This document shows positions 20,220 through 28,180 of a stretch of 64,000 nucleotides of DNA, in pieces. The translations under genes and the position numbers were made by a program. The notes under the pieces are model-generated. The model searched no databases. It was given only the letters and a program-made list of their open reading frames with translations, and was not told where the DNA came from. Positions within the stretch are counted from its first letter, which is position 1, and the number at the start of each line of letters is the position of its first letter. The stretch is taken from NCBI GenBank assembly GCA_964020085.1, contig CAXHUQ010000453.1, positions 27,501 to 91,500 of the forward strand, in the 5' to 3' direction. This DNA is from Micromussa lordhowensis. Lineage: Eukaryota > Cnidaria > Anthozoa > Scleractinia > Lobophylliidae.

Positions 20220-23200
20220 GTGTTAAGCCATTTGCACCATTTTTCTTTAAGACTATCTTCGATGTTTTCGTCCCAGTTTGTGTTTCCTTTCCATGCCTCC
20301 TGCATCATTATCTTGGCTTTGACATTGACTGGTTCTATGAATCCTAGCGGGTCAAATAATTTGGATGATAGACTGAGCGCTGCTCGTTTTGTGAGTTTTG
20401 TTGTGTTAGTGTTGCGAATCTCTTCACATAGCTTTGTGAGTGGTAATGTGAGCGTATCTGTTTCGGTATTCCACGTCAGCCCTAAGACTTTGACAGTAGA
20501 CTCTGCATACACGTCGTCGGATCGTGCTTGGTCGTTCAGCGACGTGCAGTTGCTGGACCATTGCCTTAGGTTCATGCTAGCTTTGTTGAACATGTCTCTT
20601 GACGATGTGTAGTATTGAAATGCTTCCGCTTCTGTGTTTGTTCCGCTCACGACATTGTCCATATATATGGATTGTTGGAGATCAGTAGCTATAGCGTTTG
20701 CTTCTTTATTTAAGTGGTATTGTACTGTTGCGTTCAACAAGAACGGTGAGGGTGCTGCTCCGAATAGTACGCGACAGAATCGGTAAGTGATTATGTTGTC
20801 TGGACTGTTTGCAGGCTTGTTAACGTCTCTGAGCCAGAGAAATCTGGTGGCATCACGGTCTTCCTTGTTTAGTTCAATTTGTAGAAAGGCTTTCTCGATA
20901 TCTGCTGTGAATGCCACTTTGTGTAGTCTGAACTTAGCTAGCATGCCTTCAAGATTCTGCATTAGGTTTGGTCCGGTGTAAAGGCAATCGTTAAGGCTCG
21001 GAGCTTGGTGTGAAAGCCGTGCTGATGCGTCATAGACGATTCTCATGGCCGTTGTTGAGCTCTCCTTAAAAACTGGGAAGTGTGGTATATAGTGTAATAC
21101 ACCCTCGTGTGTTGTTGGCTCCTCGATTTCTTCTATGAATCCCCGTTTTAGTTGGTTCAGCAGTTGTTTGTCGTATTTGTATATGAGCTGTGGGTCTTTC
21201 TTTGTGAGAGTATGCTGTAGGCTGTTCAGTCGCTTTTTGGCAAGGCTGAGGTTAGAGGGGATGCTTTGCTTATTGTCTTTCCATGGGAGTCGCACGTTGT
21301 ACCTCTTTGTGTCGGTGTTAAAGGTTATTGTTTCTTGAAATCGCCTTTGAACGTCTGAGTCGTTACCGTCATTTTCTTCAGAAATGTTACTTATTTCCCA
21401 GAACTTCCTTAGTGTGTCGTTTAGGTCTTCTTGTTGTATGAGCGTTGTGTCTCTGCTTTGCTGACATATTGTGTTCAACGTTTTATAGTGTGTTGTAGTT
21501 GGAGTTGGTCCTGATAGGAGCCACCCGAATTTGCTTCGTATTGCCATCCATCTCTCGTCCTTGGATTTTTTCGTTTCTCCGGTTATAATCTGGACGTAGT
21601 TGTCGTTTCCTATCAGGATGTCTACCGGTTGTTCGTCAGTTGCTCTGACTGGGTCGGCTATCTTGAGGTTTCTGAATTCGGTTGGAAGGTTTGTTGCCTG
21701 TGTGTTGTTTGAGAGTGGAGGGCAGATGGTAGGTGTGACAAGAGCTGTTATCGTGAGTTTTTCGTTCTCCGCTTTTAAGGAGAGTGAGACGACGTCGTAT
21801 GCTTTAGTGGTACTTTCCGTAGTACCGAATGTGTTTATGTCGAGTGTTTCTCTCTTTATGGGTTCGAGTTTTAGTTTTCTCTTCAGCTGTTGTGTGACGA
21901 ATGTTTTCTGTGATCCGGTGTCAACGAGTATGCGAGCTTGACAGGTGTTCATGTGCCCGTATGCGACGACCATGGCAGTTTGTAATGATACGTTTCTATT
22001 TGTCGTTGTGGAGAGTGTTTTTATATCTTTTGAGTTTTCCTGCTTGTCTGGTTTTTGTTTCGGTTCGTGAGTTTGATCGCGATTTGGTTCGCAGATGGAC
22101 GTATGATGTTTGAGACCGCAGTTGAGGCAACGGCCTTTGGATCGGCACTGCTGCTTAGTGTGTCCTGAGCGTAGACAGTTGAAGCATCTCCTTTTTTGGA
22201 TTAATATGGACCTTCTTTGTTCTGCCGATTTTACAGTCTGGCATTTGTCGGCGCGGTGTTTGTCGTCGCAATAGATGCACGCTGAGGTTTCGTTCTTCTC
22301 TGAGATACGTGGGTATATATATTTACCCTTTTGTGATGCTTTGTGTTGCTGTGATTTTGTGAATAGTGGGCTGGCTGTCGGTATGAAGATGTCGTCGAGT
22401 GTCGCGCCTGACGGCTCGGTTTCCTGAGTTGTTTGGCTGCTTTCGATTATTTCTATTTCTTTGCGCAGTGTTTCTCGTAAATCGTTTAGTGAGCTGCATG
22501 CATTAGGGTTCGCTCTGAATATTGTGCGTCTCAGTTCGACTGGTAGTTTTTTCAGTAGTGTGGGGATTAAGAGACTACCGTATGAGTCTGTCTGGACATC
22601 TAGTGTTTCTAGGGCGCGAATGTTAGTTTCGCAGCTGTCATAGAATCGTCTCAGGTTGTGTGTGTCCGTTGGGCTGTCAATTTTTGAAAGGGATTCCATG
22701 TGAGCGTTAATAAGCGTTTGCTTTCTACCGAAGCGTTCTTTTAACAGTTCGATTGCTTTTCCGTAGTTCTGTGACGTAATTGGCAGTCCGGCAATGGCGC
22801 GCGCGGCTTCGTTTGCCAACATTCCCTTTAAATAGTTCATTTTATCTATGTCGCTTAGGCTGTCGTTTCCATGTACGGCATTTCTGAAGCTGTCCCAGAA
22901 TGTCAGCCACTCTAACGGGTTGCCGTCGAAAGGCTGGATTTGCAGTTTAGGGAGATTGACGTGAATGTTTTTTTTTGTTTGCTCGGGGTTAATATAATGG
23001 AACGGACTCACCGTTGGTTGATTTTTAGCGAGAAATTTCCTCATTTTGAGTATTCCGAAATGGATTGTGTCTTGAAATGAAAGTGTTTGGTCCGTTTCCT
23101 CCATAATATCTTCATCTTTTTCCAATGCGGTGACGATCTTGTTGTCTAGGATGGATATCTCTTCCATGCGTCTGGCGAGTCTTTCTATGATTGCTTCTAG

Positions 23201-23323
23201 CTCTGTTAGGTTCGGCGATTCCGTGTCTTCCATTATGCGGTCCGCGCGTTTGATGGCTTGAATGCAGTGTCCTTTGTAGGCTCCTCTCACTGCTTTGTGG
23301 TGTGTTATTTCTGTTTTTGACAT
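20216..23323 (-). CDS. BEL/Pao Gag-protease-reverse transcriptase polyprotein
   Basis: The intact 1035-residue frame starts at the first ATG after the primer-binding site. An N-terminal helical gag includes PFDGNPLEWLTFWDSF and DKMNYLKGML. Two CCHC knuckles follow (CFNCLRSGHTKQQC and CLNCGLKHHTSIC). The aspartic protease has ARILVDTGSQKTFV. The RT shows DIEKAFLQIELNKEDRD, TRFLW and the catalytic box YMDNVVSG, in which the second Asp of YxDD is Asn. I believe a YVDN form is normal in some BEL lineages, but this is from memory. The frame stops at LNT followed by TGA exactly where RNase H should continue. Confidence 0.93.
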   Translation of the reverse strand: MSKTEITHHKAVRGAYKGHCIQAIKRADRIMEDTESPNLTELEAIIERLARRMEEISILDNKIVTALEKDEDIMEETDQTLSFQDTIHFGILKMRKFLAKNQPTVSPFHYINPEQTKKNIHVNLPKLQIQPFDGNPLEWLTFWDSFRNAVHGNDSLSDIDKMNYLKGMLANEAARAIAGLPITSQNYGKAIELLKERFGRKQTLINAHMESLSKIDSPTDTHNLRRFYDSCETNIRALETLDVQTDSYGSLLIPTLLKKLPVELRRTIFRANPNACSSLNDLRETLRKEIEIIESSQTTQETEPSGATLDDIFIPTASPLFTKSQQHKASQKGKYIYPRISEKNETSACIYCDDKHRADKCQTVKSAEQRRSILIQKRRCFNCLRSGHTKQQCRSKGRCLNCGLKHHTSICEPNRDQTHEPKQKPDKQENSKDIKTLSTTTNRNVSLQTAMVVAYGHMNTCQARILVDTGSQKTFVTQQLKRKLKLEPIKRETLDINTFGTTESTTKAYDVVSLSLKAENEKLTITALVTPTICPPLSNNTQATNLPTEFRNLKIADPVRATDEQPVDILIGNDNYVQIITGETKKSKDERWMAIRSKFGWLLSGPTPTTTHYKTLNTICQQSRDTTLIQQEDLNDTLRKFWEISNISEENDGNDSDVQRRFQETITFNTDTKRYNVRLPWKDNKQSIPSNLSLAKKRLNSLQHTLTKKDPQLIYKYDKQLLNQLKRGFIEEIEEPTTHEGVLHYIPHFPVFKESSTTAMRIVYDASARLSHQAPSLNDCLYTGPNLMQNLEGMLAKFRLHKVAFTADIEKAFLQIELNKEDRDATRFLWLRDVNKPANSPDNIITYRFCRVLFGAAPSPFLLNATVQYHLNKEANAIATDLQQSIYMDNVVSGTNTEAEAFQYYTSSRDMFNKASMNLRQWSSNCTSLNDQARSDDVYAESTVKVLGLTWNTETDTLTLPLTKLCEEIRNTNTTKLTKRAALSLSSKLFDPLGFIEPVNVKAKIMMQEAWKGNTNWDENIEDSLKEKWCKWLNT

Positions 23324-23330
23324 CGTATAG

Positions 23331-23348
23331 CCGGGTGTCTCGGCACCA
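23331..23348 (-). promoter_or_regulatory. Primer-binding site of the BEL/Pao element
   Basis: Directly next to the 5' LTR the minus strand reads TGGTGCCGAGACACCCGG. It begins with TGG, the complement of the tRNA CCA end, in the position required for a tRNA primer. The tRNA itself was not identified. Confidence 0.75.
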
Positions 23349-23349
23349 G

Positions 23350-23469
23350 TTTAGGAAAACGTCAGACTGAAGGTTGAACGTGTCTTTTTATTGGGAGAGA
23401 CGTACTTAATTACTTAACTTAATTACAGGATTGATGACGTAACATTTCATAGATTGTGGGTCTATGACA
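23350..23469 (-). repeat. 5' LTR of the BEL/Pao element
   Basis: Identical by eye to 17717-17836. It lies upstream of the gag start on the minus strand. Confidence 0.92.
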
Positions 23470-24135
23470 AAAGTTGGCAAACTCGTGTTGACAAACTTCA
23501 AAAAGTTGGCAAACTCGTGCCTTCACACGTCAAACTCGCGTCAAATCACAACACACGCAAAATTTGCCACATGGCCGACGTAGTGCAGTGGCACTTACGT
23601 AGAGTTGCCGCTTGTGTCTTGGTCTTATTTTATGTTAATCGCCGGAGAAGAAACAGAAAGCGCTGGAAAAATCGACGAAACCGTATATCAGCAGAAATTC
23701 CTCCATTGGAGCGTACAATACGCTCGTCCAAGAGCTTCGCACAGAAGATGGTGCGTCCTTCAAAAATCGGGACAATTGTGAACTTCTTCGATAAAACGAA
23801 ACGTTGCGTCCCGTTCCTCAAGTCCGTCCGCCATTTTGCGATGATCACGCAAAACACGTGAACAGAGCGCGTGTTTTAATTGGTTGAAAGCTACCAACAC
23901 ACGTTTGCCAATCGTTCGCACGTCAAATACGAGTTTACCAACACGAAAAAAGTTGGTGAAAAAGTTGACGAGAATAGAGGCAAGTTCTATTTGTCGCCAA
24001 CAGTTTGCTAACTTGTTTGCCGACTGTTTTTGTGCCGTTCACACACATCAACTTGAGTTTGCCAACGCGAGTTTGCCAACTTTAGTTTGCCGTGTGAAGG
24101 CCGCTTTAGGCCTGGAAGCTGCCATGGTGAAGGAT

Positions 24136-24190
24136 CAACCTCGTTCCCAGGGTCTCTCATCTTAAGATGAGAGACCCTAGGAACGAGGTT
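24136..24190. mobile_element. Minimal palindromic element, 55 bp, with 10-bp direct repeats
   Basis: The sequence from aacctcgttcccagggtctc (24137) to gagaccctaggaacgaggtt (24190) is a near-perfect palindrome centred on cttaag. The direct repeat ggtgaaggat flanks it (24126-24135 and 24191-24200). It looks like an element reduced to its terminal repeats. The cctcgttcccagggtctc motif is, from memory, a frequent repeat in cnidarian genomes. Confidence 0.7.
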
Positions 24191-24200
24191 GGTGAAGGAT

Positions 24201-25129
24201 ATTTTAAGAGAGGAAGGGCATACAAACGAGAGTCGATTGGAGACGTGACACAGGAGTCGCCACAAATGAGCTGGAGTTCCTTTGGAGGTGTGACGAATTG
24301 CAAGATGACACAGCCGAAGAATGAATGGACTGAGTTTTCTCAGTCTGTTGAGGATAATTGGAGTTGCCTGGAGTGAAAGGAAGAGGCCTCTGTATTATTT
24401 TAGGAAGGAGAAAAGGCGTATGAAAGCCTAACGCAAGGACATCATCCAAAACTGAGCAACCTAAAGCACATGTGCTAGTCACATGATCAATCTAGGACCA
24501 ATGGCTGTGTGACAGTAATTAGTACGTCTTAGCTTGTTCAGCCTTGAAAGGTCCACAGCAGGAGCAGTACTTTATAGGATACTGAGCCGAAAACGATATG
24601 GCAGGAGATCATGTGTTGTTTTAGAATTGGTACGTCTTAGGGGTGAAAAGAAATTCCAAGCTACGCCCAGAAAACATTATTTTTGTATCTCTTAGGGGTT
24701 CTACGGCCCTATTCTCCCAGAGGAGATATAGGAAACAAAGAAGAGGGGTTCTATTCAAAATTTCCGACGAGCACCCCCGTCCTTTTTAAAGATGGGTTTG
24801 CCCCGGGCAGCCGGCTAAGTGTTGTTAATGGCATCGGTATGCAAATTGCCAACATATCATATTTTATTATTGTACATTGCCCTTAGAAAAGCAAAGTGAG
24901 ACGGAAAGTGCTGTGCTCCTGTGACGCGAGGTAATAATTTCAAAATCACAGTGGTTCGGACAAGTCAGTCAAAAGGCGATATTATCAAACATTAATTAAA
25001 CTGTTTCTACTTTTAAAACTTATGGTTTTTGCATCCAGCGCTTCCAATGATGCCAGTAGTTTCCTTCTGACTTTCACCAGTGGCAGTCACGCGGTTCTTA
25101 AGGCTGGTTCTTTTTGCTATTCCCTTAAA
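24201..25129. other. Non-coding, probably 5' remains of the DIRS element and other repeats
   Basis: No supported gene. The segment near 24700-24790 (tctcccagaggagatatagg, then gacgagcacccccg) resembles the repeat end at 15380-15425. The boundary to the Polinton-like element on the right could not be fixed. Confidence 0.4.
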
Positions 25130-25140
25130 AAAACTTTTTA

Positions 25141-25585
25141 TTATAAGCTATTTTTATCCTCAAGCCCAGCCCTAACACCTGGAGGATCGTAGGATTGAGT
25201 TTTCTTCAGGGCATTTGGGTTGTTTTCTATCATCTTTTCTAATTTTAATGTGTTTTCCAACCCCAAATATTCAATAGGGTGATGTTTTGTTTTGAAACTA
25301 TTCAACTTGTTGTTTAACCCATTTACCAATTTAATTCCTTTGACAGCGGCGTTCCATGTGCTTGGACCGCCCATCAATCCGTGTTTACAAGGCTTTTGCA
25401 TGATTGCCTTGTGCACCATGAAACAGCATTTTTGCGGTATTGACAAGATCTTTCCCACGCTGTTTACGTCTAGTTGATTTCTTTCGCCTACGAACACCGC
25501 CGCCTTGTCGAGGAATTTTGTTTTCCAAATATTCTCTTTCGGCTTGATTACCCACTCTGCGAATCATCTTATCGAAACTTTCCAT
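25141..25585 (-). pseudogene. Basic virion-core-like protein with Gly-Gly sites (frameshifted)
   Basis: The start is MESFDKMIRRVGNQ (25585). A Lys/Arg-rich stretch (VRRRKKSTRRKQRG) follows RQGGG. Near 25400 the reading passes to another frame that contains GLMGGPSTWNAA and runs to 25141. Adenovirus-type maturation proteases cut after (M/I/L)xGG, so LMGG-P is a good candidate site, and a GG followed by a basic peptide recalls adenovirus core proteins VII and X. The assignment is by style and place, not by clear homology. AATAAA follows the stop on the minus strand. Confidence 0.45.
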
Positions 25586-25877
25586 GTTTGCTGTGTCGCT
25601 TCTAGATAGTAATGGACAATTTTTTGATTGATGCTATCCAATATAATCTAGATTATGTTGACGGCGTTTTTTATATTTGACTGTAAACAGCTAGAATTTG
25701 AAGAATGCGTACTCTCAGGTTTCACCGATCACATTTCCATTTTTATTTGTTTTTTATGAATTCTAAAATAATAAAGCTTCTTGTCATTGTTGACCCATTG
25801 TTATTTGGCGCGTTTTTAAAGTTGAGCCAAGGTTGTCCGTACGATTTTGTTATCCAGCCAAAAGGGAAGAGAAGGTA

Positions 25878-26486
25878 ATGGAAAAAAAGGATTTGAAGAT
25901 CGTTAAAGTGGTAGATGAAATTTTTCCTACAAACCCGGTGCTGTATGATTATCCTGATTATGTTTGTAAAATCAAGGAGTTTAACGAAGTGTGTCGTTAC
26001 TTTGAACCGCTAGTACGAGATAGATTTAGAAGGTTTTGGCTGGCTTTGTCGTGTTTAGATCAATTGAAGCTCGTGGAAATCTTTGGAAGAAGCGGTGAAA
26101 TTAGAATTCGTCTTTTTCAAGATTCTTTTGAACGTTTTTATTACTTTTTGTACGATAGATGTACCATGTACGAGTCGTTCTGCAACAACAGCTTATGCAG
26201 GACGAGTGCTTTTCAGTTGTATTGTTTCAAGCTCAAAGTGGCTCTAGAAGCGCTTCAAAGACGAGAGGTTGTTGTATTTTCCAGAATTTTGACTGAGCTC
26301 GATTTGCACGAGCTTTATACACTGACTGTTTATCTTCTGTCGCAGTTAGATAAACCTACATTGACGCACTTTGGTTTTAAAGAAGAAATAAAACTCTATA
26401 GTACTCTTACAGGTCCTTTGACTTTCTTATTTGAACGCTACTTTGAAAAGCTCTACTTCGTACTCTATTTAAAAATTAGATTATGA
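25878..26486 (+). CDS. Unrecognised viral-element protein, rich in Phe/Tyr
   Basis: The first ATG (25878) gives MEKKDLKIVKVVDEIF and about 202 residues. The product is rich in Phe, Tyr, Leu and Arg with many short helices (DRFRRFWLALSCLDQLKL; RLFQDSFERFYYFLYDRC) and no membrane segment. It is the first plus-strand gene of the element. Its last codons and stop lie inside a palindromic insertion that begins at 26475, so the native C-terminus is probably cut off. Its composition resembles the frame at 27486-28043, and the two may be parts of one interrupted gene or paralogues. No family recognised. Confidence 0.5.
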   Translation: MEKKDLKIVKVVDEIFPTNPVLYDYPDYVCKIKEFNEVCRYFEPLVRDRFRRFWLALSCLDQLKLVEIFGRSGEIRIRLFQDSFERFYYFLYDRCTMYESFCNNSLCRTSAFQLYCFKLKVALEALQRREVVVFSRILTELDLHELYTLTVYLLSQLDKPTLTHFGFKEEIKLYSTLTGPLTFLFERYFEKLYFVLYLKIRL

Positions 26487-27080
26487 GCTCCAGATTTCTA
26501 TGAGGTGATAGTTGATGAGGCCGAAGGCCGAATCAACTATCGCCTCATAGAAATCGAGAGCGAATAATCTAATTGTTTTAGTAGAATTCTAACTGAAATT
26601 AACGCAAATAACGGTTTCCAATGATTTTCCCACGCATTATTAAACTTTGCCCAAAAACAAAGTTACACGTATCGAACTGTCCTTAGCAAATTTGCAGTTG
26701 TTTACGCGCGTAACCGCTTTTTCAATATTTTCAAGTTTTCAAGTTTTTATTGAACTTTACCCATAAATAAAGTTGCACGTACAATGTATCAAACTGTCCT
26801 TGGCAAATTTGCAGTTGTTTGCACACGTACCCGCTTTTTCAGTGTTTTCAAGTTTTTAAAGTCAAGAAACCTTAAAGTGCTTCTTTTAGTCTTCTCAGGA
26901 ATTTAATTACCCGTTTACATCTAAAATTCCTTCCAAAACTTCGGAAAAACTATAAAAACATCGCATTTCGTGAACGACCGGCGGCCAACTGTACTCTAAT
27001 GGCTGATAGTATACGAGTAGCTCAGCCAATCGGATTGCAGCATTTGCATTAGTATACTAGTAGAATTCTACTAATACCCG
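26475..27080. repeat. Hairpin MITE with internal 111-bp tandem repeat, inserted in the viral element
   Basis: A perfect-loop palindrome lies at 26475-26573 (attagattatgagctc, arms around gatagttgatgaggccg, and the complement ending taatctaat). Downstream, 26638-26747 and 26749-26858 are tandem copies sharing gcaaatttgcagttgttt. Inverted agtagaattct blocks occur at 26581 and 27058. The element interrupts the run of viral plus-strand genes. Confidence 0.65.
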
Positions 27081-27137
27081 AGAGAACTTCAAATTAGTGG
27101 CAGAAGACTCACAAGAGAGGATATAAAGAAACTTTGC

Positions 27138-27440
27138 ATGGAAGACTTAGAGAATTGTGTTATATTTCCGCAGAACCAGGATTTTGTGAACAGCGAGTCC
27201 TTCCAGAATTTGCGCGAAGTGTTTCATGCGGATTCTTCATGCGAAGCACTAGGAGACACGTTGACCGATCTGTGGACAGAAGAGGAAGGAGAGACGGCTC
27301 AAGTTCCAGTTCGGAAAGAACTGACTCGGAAGGCACCAATGATCCAGAATTTGTCAGGGGGCAGAGACGGTGTAGAGGCAGTTGTCAAGACTATACAGCA
27401 GTTAGCAATGACCGATGGTCTGATCGGTTCTGGAATTTAG
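27138..27440 (+). CDS. Possible small viral-element protein with LSGG site
   Basis: The frame starts MEDLENCVIFPQNQDF, is acidic in its first two thirds and has QNLSGGRDG, which fits the (M/I/L)xGG cleavage pattern. A second frame opens four bases earlier (27134-27511, MHGRLREL) and covers the same DNA with a Ser/Arg-rich product whose end (CFDFNETEKSIL) seems to lead into the next gene by a frame change. Only one of the two is likely real, and I cannot decide which. Confidence 0.35.
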   Translation: MEDLENCVIFPQNQDFVNSESFQNLREVFHADSSCEALGDTLTDLWTEEEGETAQVPVRKELTRKAPMIQNLSGGRDGVEAVVKTIQQLAMTDGLIGSGI

Positions 27441-27485
27441 ACGGATGTTTTGATTTTAATGAGACCGAAAAGTCCATTCTTGTAA

Positions 27486-28043
27486 CAGTACTGGCAAAAA
27501 TACTTCAGTGAAAGGAGGGAAAACGTTTTTGAATTGTATAAATCTCTTAGTTTAGATTTCAATAACTACTCACCAGTCGATTACGATAGTGCTCTAGATG
27601 CCGAATTTTTGACAGCCCAAGGTTTCTACCATAGAATTTTGTCTTTAATTCATATGAAAGAGCATGTTGTTATATCGCTTTTTATTCAAGAGTTTTTGAC
27701 TCCTTGTTTTAAACGTAATTTTATAGACTTTATTGGCTCTTCATTCGGAGCTGAAAGTAAAAGCTGTTTGAAAAAGTTGTTTTGCTACGACGAGAATCCT
27801 CGATTGGGTGCAAGTGCTTCTAGGTTTTGCCATCAGAATTTTGTGAGAACGATAAGAAAGTGCCTTGTTGTAGAGCAAGAGTATTTTTTTGACAAGGTAC
27901 GAAAGTCTCAGAAGCCTATAAAGTTTTTTTTTTTTAAACCTGCATCTTACGATTTGTTTAAGCTTCTTTATGGTACTCCAAGGGAACTCAACCATTACAA
28001 AGTTGTTATTCACGAATTTGCTAATAACATTATGTTTGAATGA
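27486..28043 (+). CDS. Unrecognised viral-element protein, start lost
   Basis: The frame is open from 27486 to the stop at 28043 without an ATG near its beginning; the first in-frame ATG comes at MKEHVVISLF, well inside. Residues such as SLSLDFNNYSPVDYDSAL and VIHEFANNIMFE show no known motif. The upstream frame 27134-27511 ends where this one gains sense, so a frameshift near 27490 probably separates the two halves of one gene. It is Phe/Tyr/Lys-rich like the protein at 25878. It ends about 140 bp before the polymerase gene. Confidence 0.45.
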   Translation, partial: QYWQKYFSERRENVFELYKSLSLDFNNYSPVDYDSALDAEFLTAQGFYHRILSLIHMKEHVVISLFIQEFLTPCFKRNFIDFIGSSFGAESKSCLKKLFCYDENPRLGASASRFCHQNFVRTIRKCLVVEQEYFFDKVRKSQKPIKFFFFKPASYDLFKLLYGTPRELNHYKVVIHEFANNIMFE

Positions 28044-28180
28044 GTTCTTATATGTAAATTAGTTTGCCATATTATAATCTGTCAATAAACATCATGCACG
28101 AATGAGTGATTTTTTGTTTAAAATAGCGTTACGGCGCCAAAAGTTTGAATTTTTGGTTTATCATTTTCTCAGACTTTGCT

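Larger units (their letters stand above)
17717..23469 (-). mobile_element. Complete BEL/Pao LTR retrotransposon, 5753 bp, very young
   Basis: Two 120-bp LTRs (17717-17836 and 23350-23469) are identical as far as I can compare them by eye. The 5-bp target duplication AAAGT flanks the element (17712-17716 and 23470-23474). On the minus strand the LTR starts TGTCATAGACCC and contains AATAAA as a polyadenylation signal. A primer-binding site adjoins the 5' LTR and a purine-rich run (cccgggagaa) precedes the 3' LTR. Two long intact frames encode Gag-Pro-RT and RNase H-integrase. The domain order (RT before integrase) and the RNase H and integrase motifs place it in BEL/Pao. Confidence 0.93.
17690..24105. 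mobile_element. Harbinger-like TIR element (about 650 bp) holding a nested BEL/Pao retrotransposon
   Basis: With the BEL element (17717-23469) and one of its 5-bp duplications removed, the left end agcggccttcacacggcaaa and the right end are inverted repeats matching over about 50 bases with two differences. The trinucleotide TTA flanks the element (17687-17689 and 24106-24108), the duplication expected for PIF/Harbinger elements (TWA). The inside (23475-24060) repeats gttggcaaactcg-like blocks and holds a plus-strand frame (start MADVVQWHL, near 23571) with a hydrophobic stretch followed by RRRRNRKRWKNRR. That is only faintly like the N-terminus of a Harbinger nuclease. Confidence 0.65.

Noticed and set aside
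19363..22643. Several plus-strand frames of 60-149 codons
   Set aside because: They are antisense to the intact BEL/Pao genes and show no family motif.
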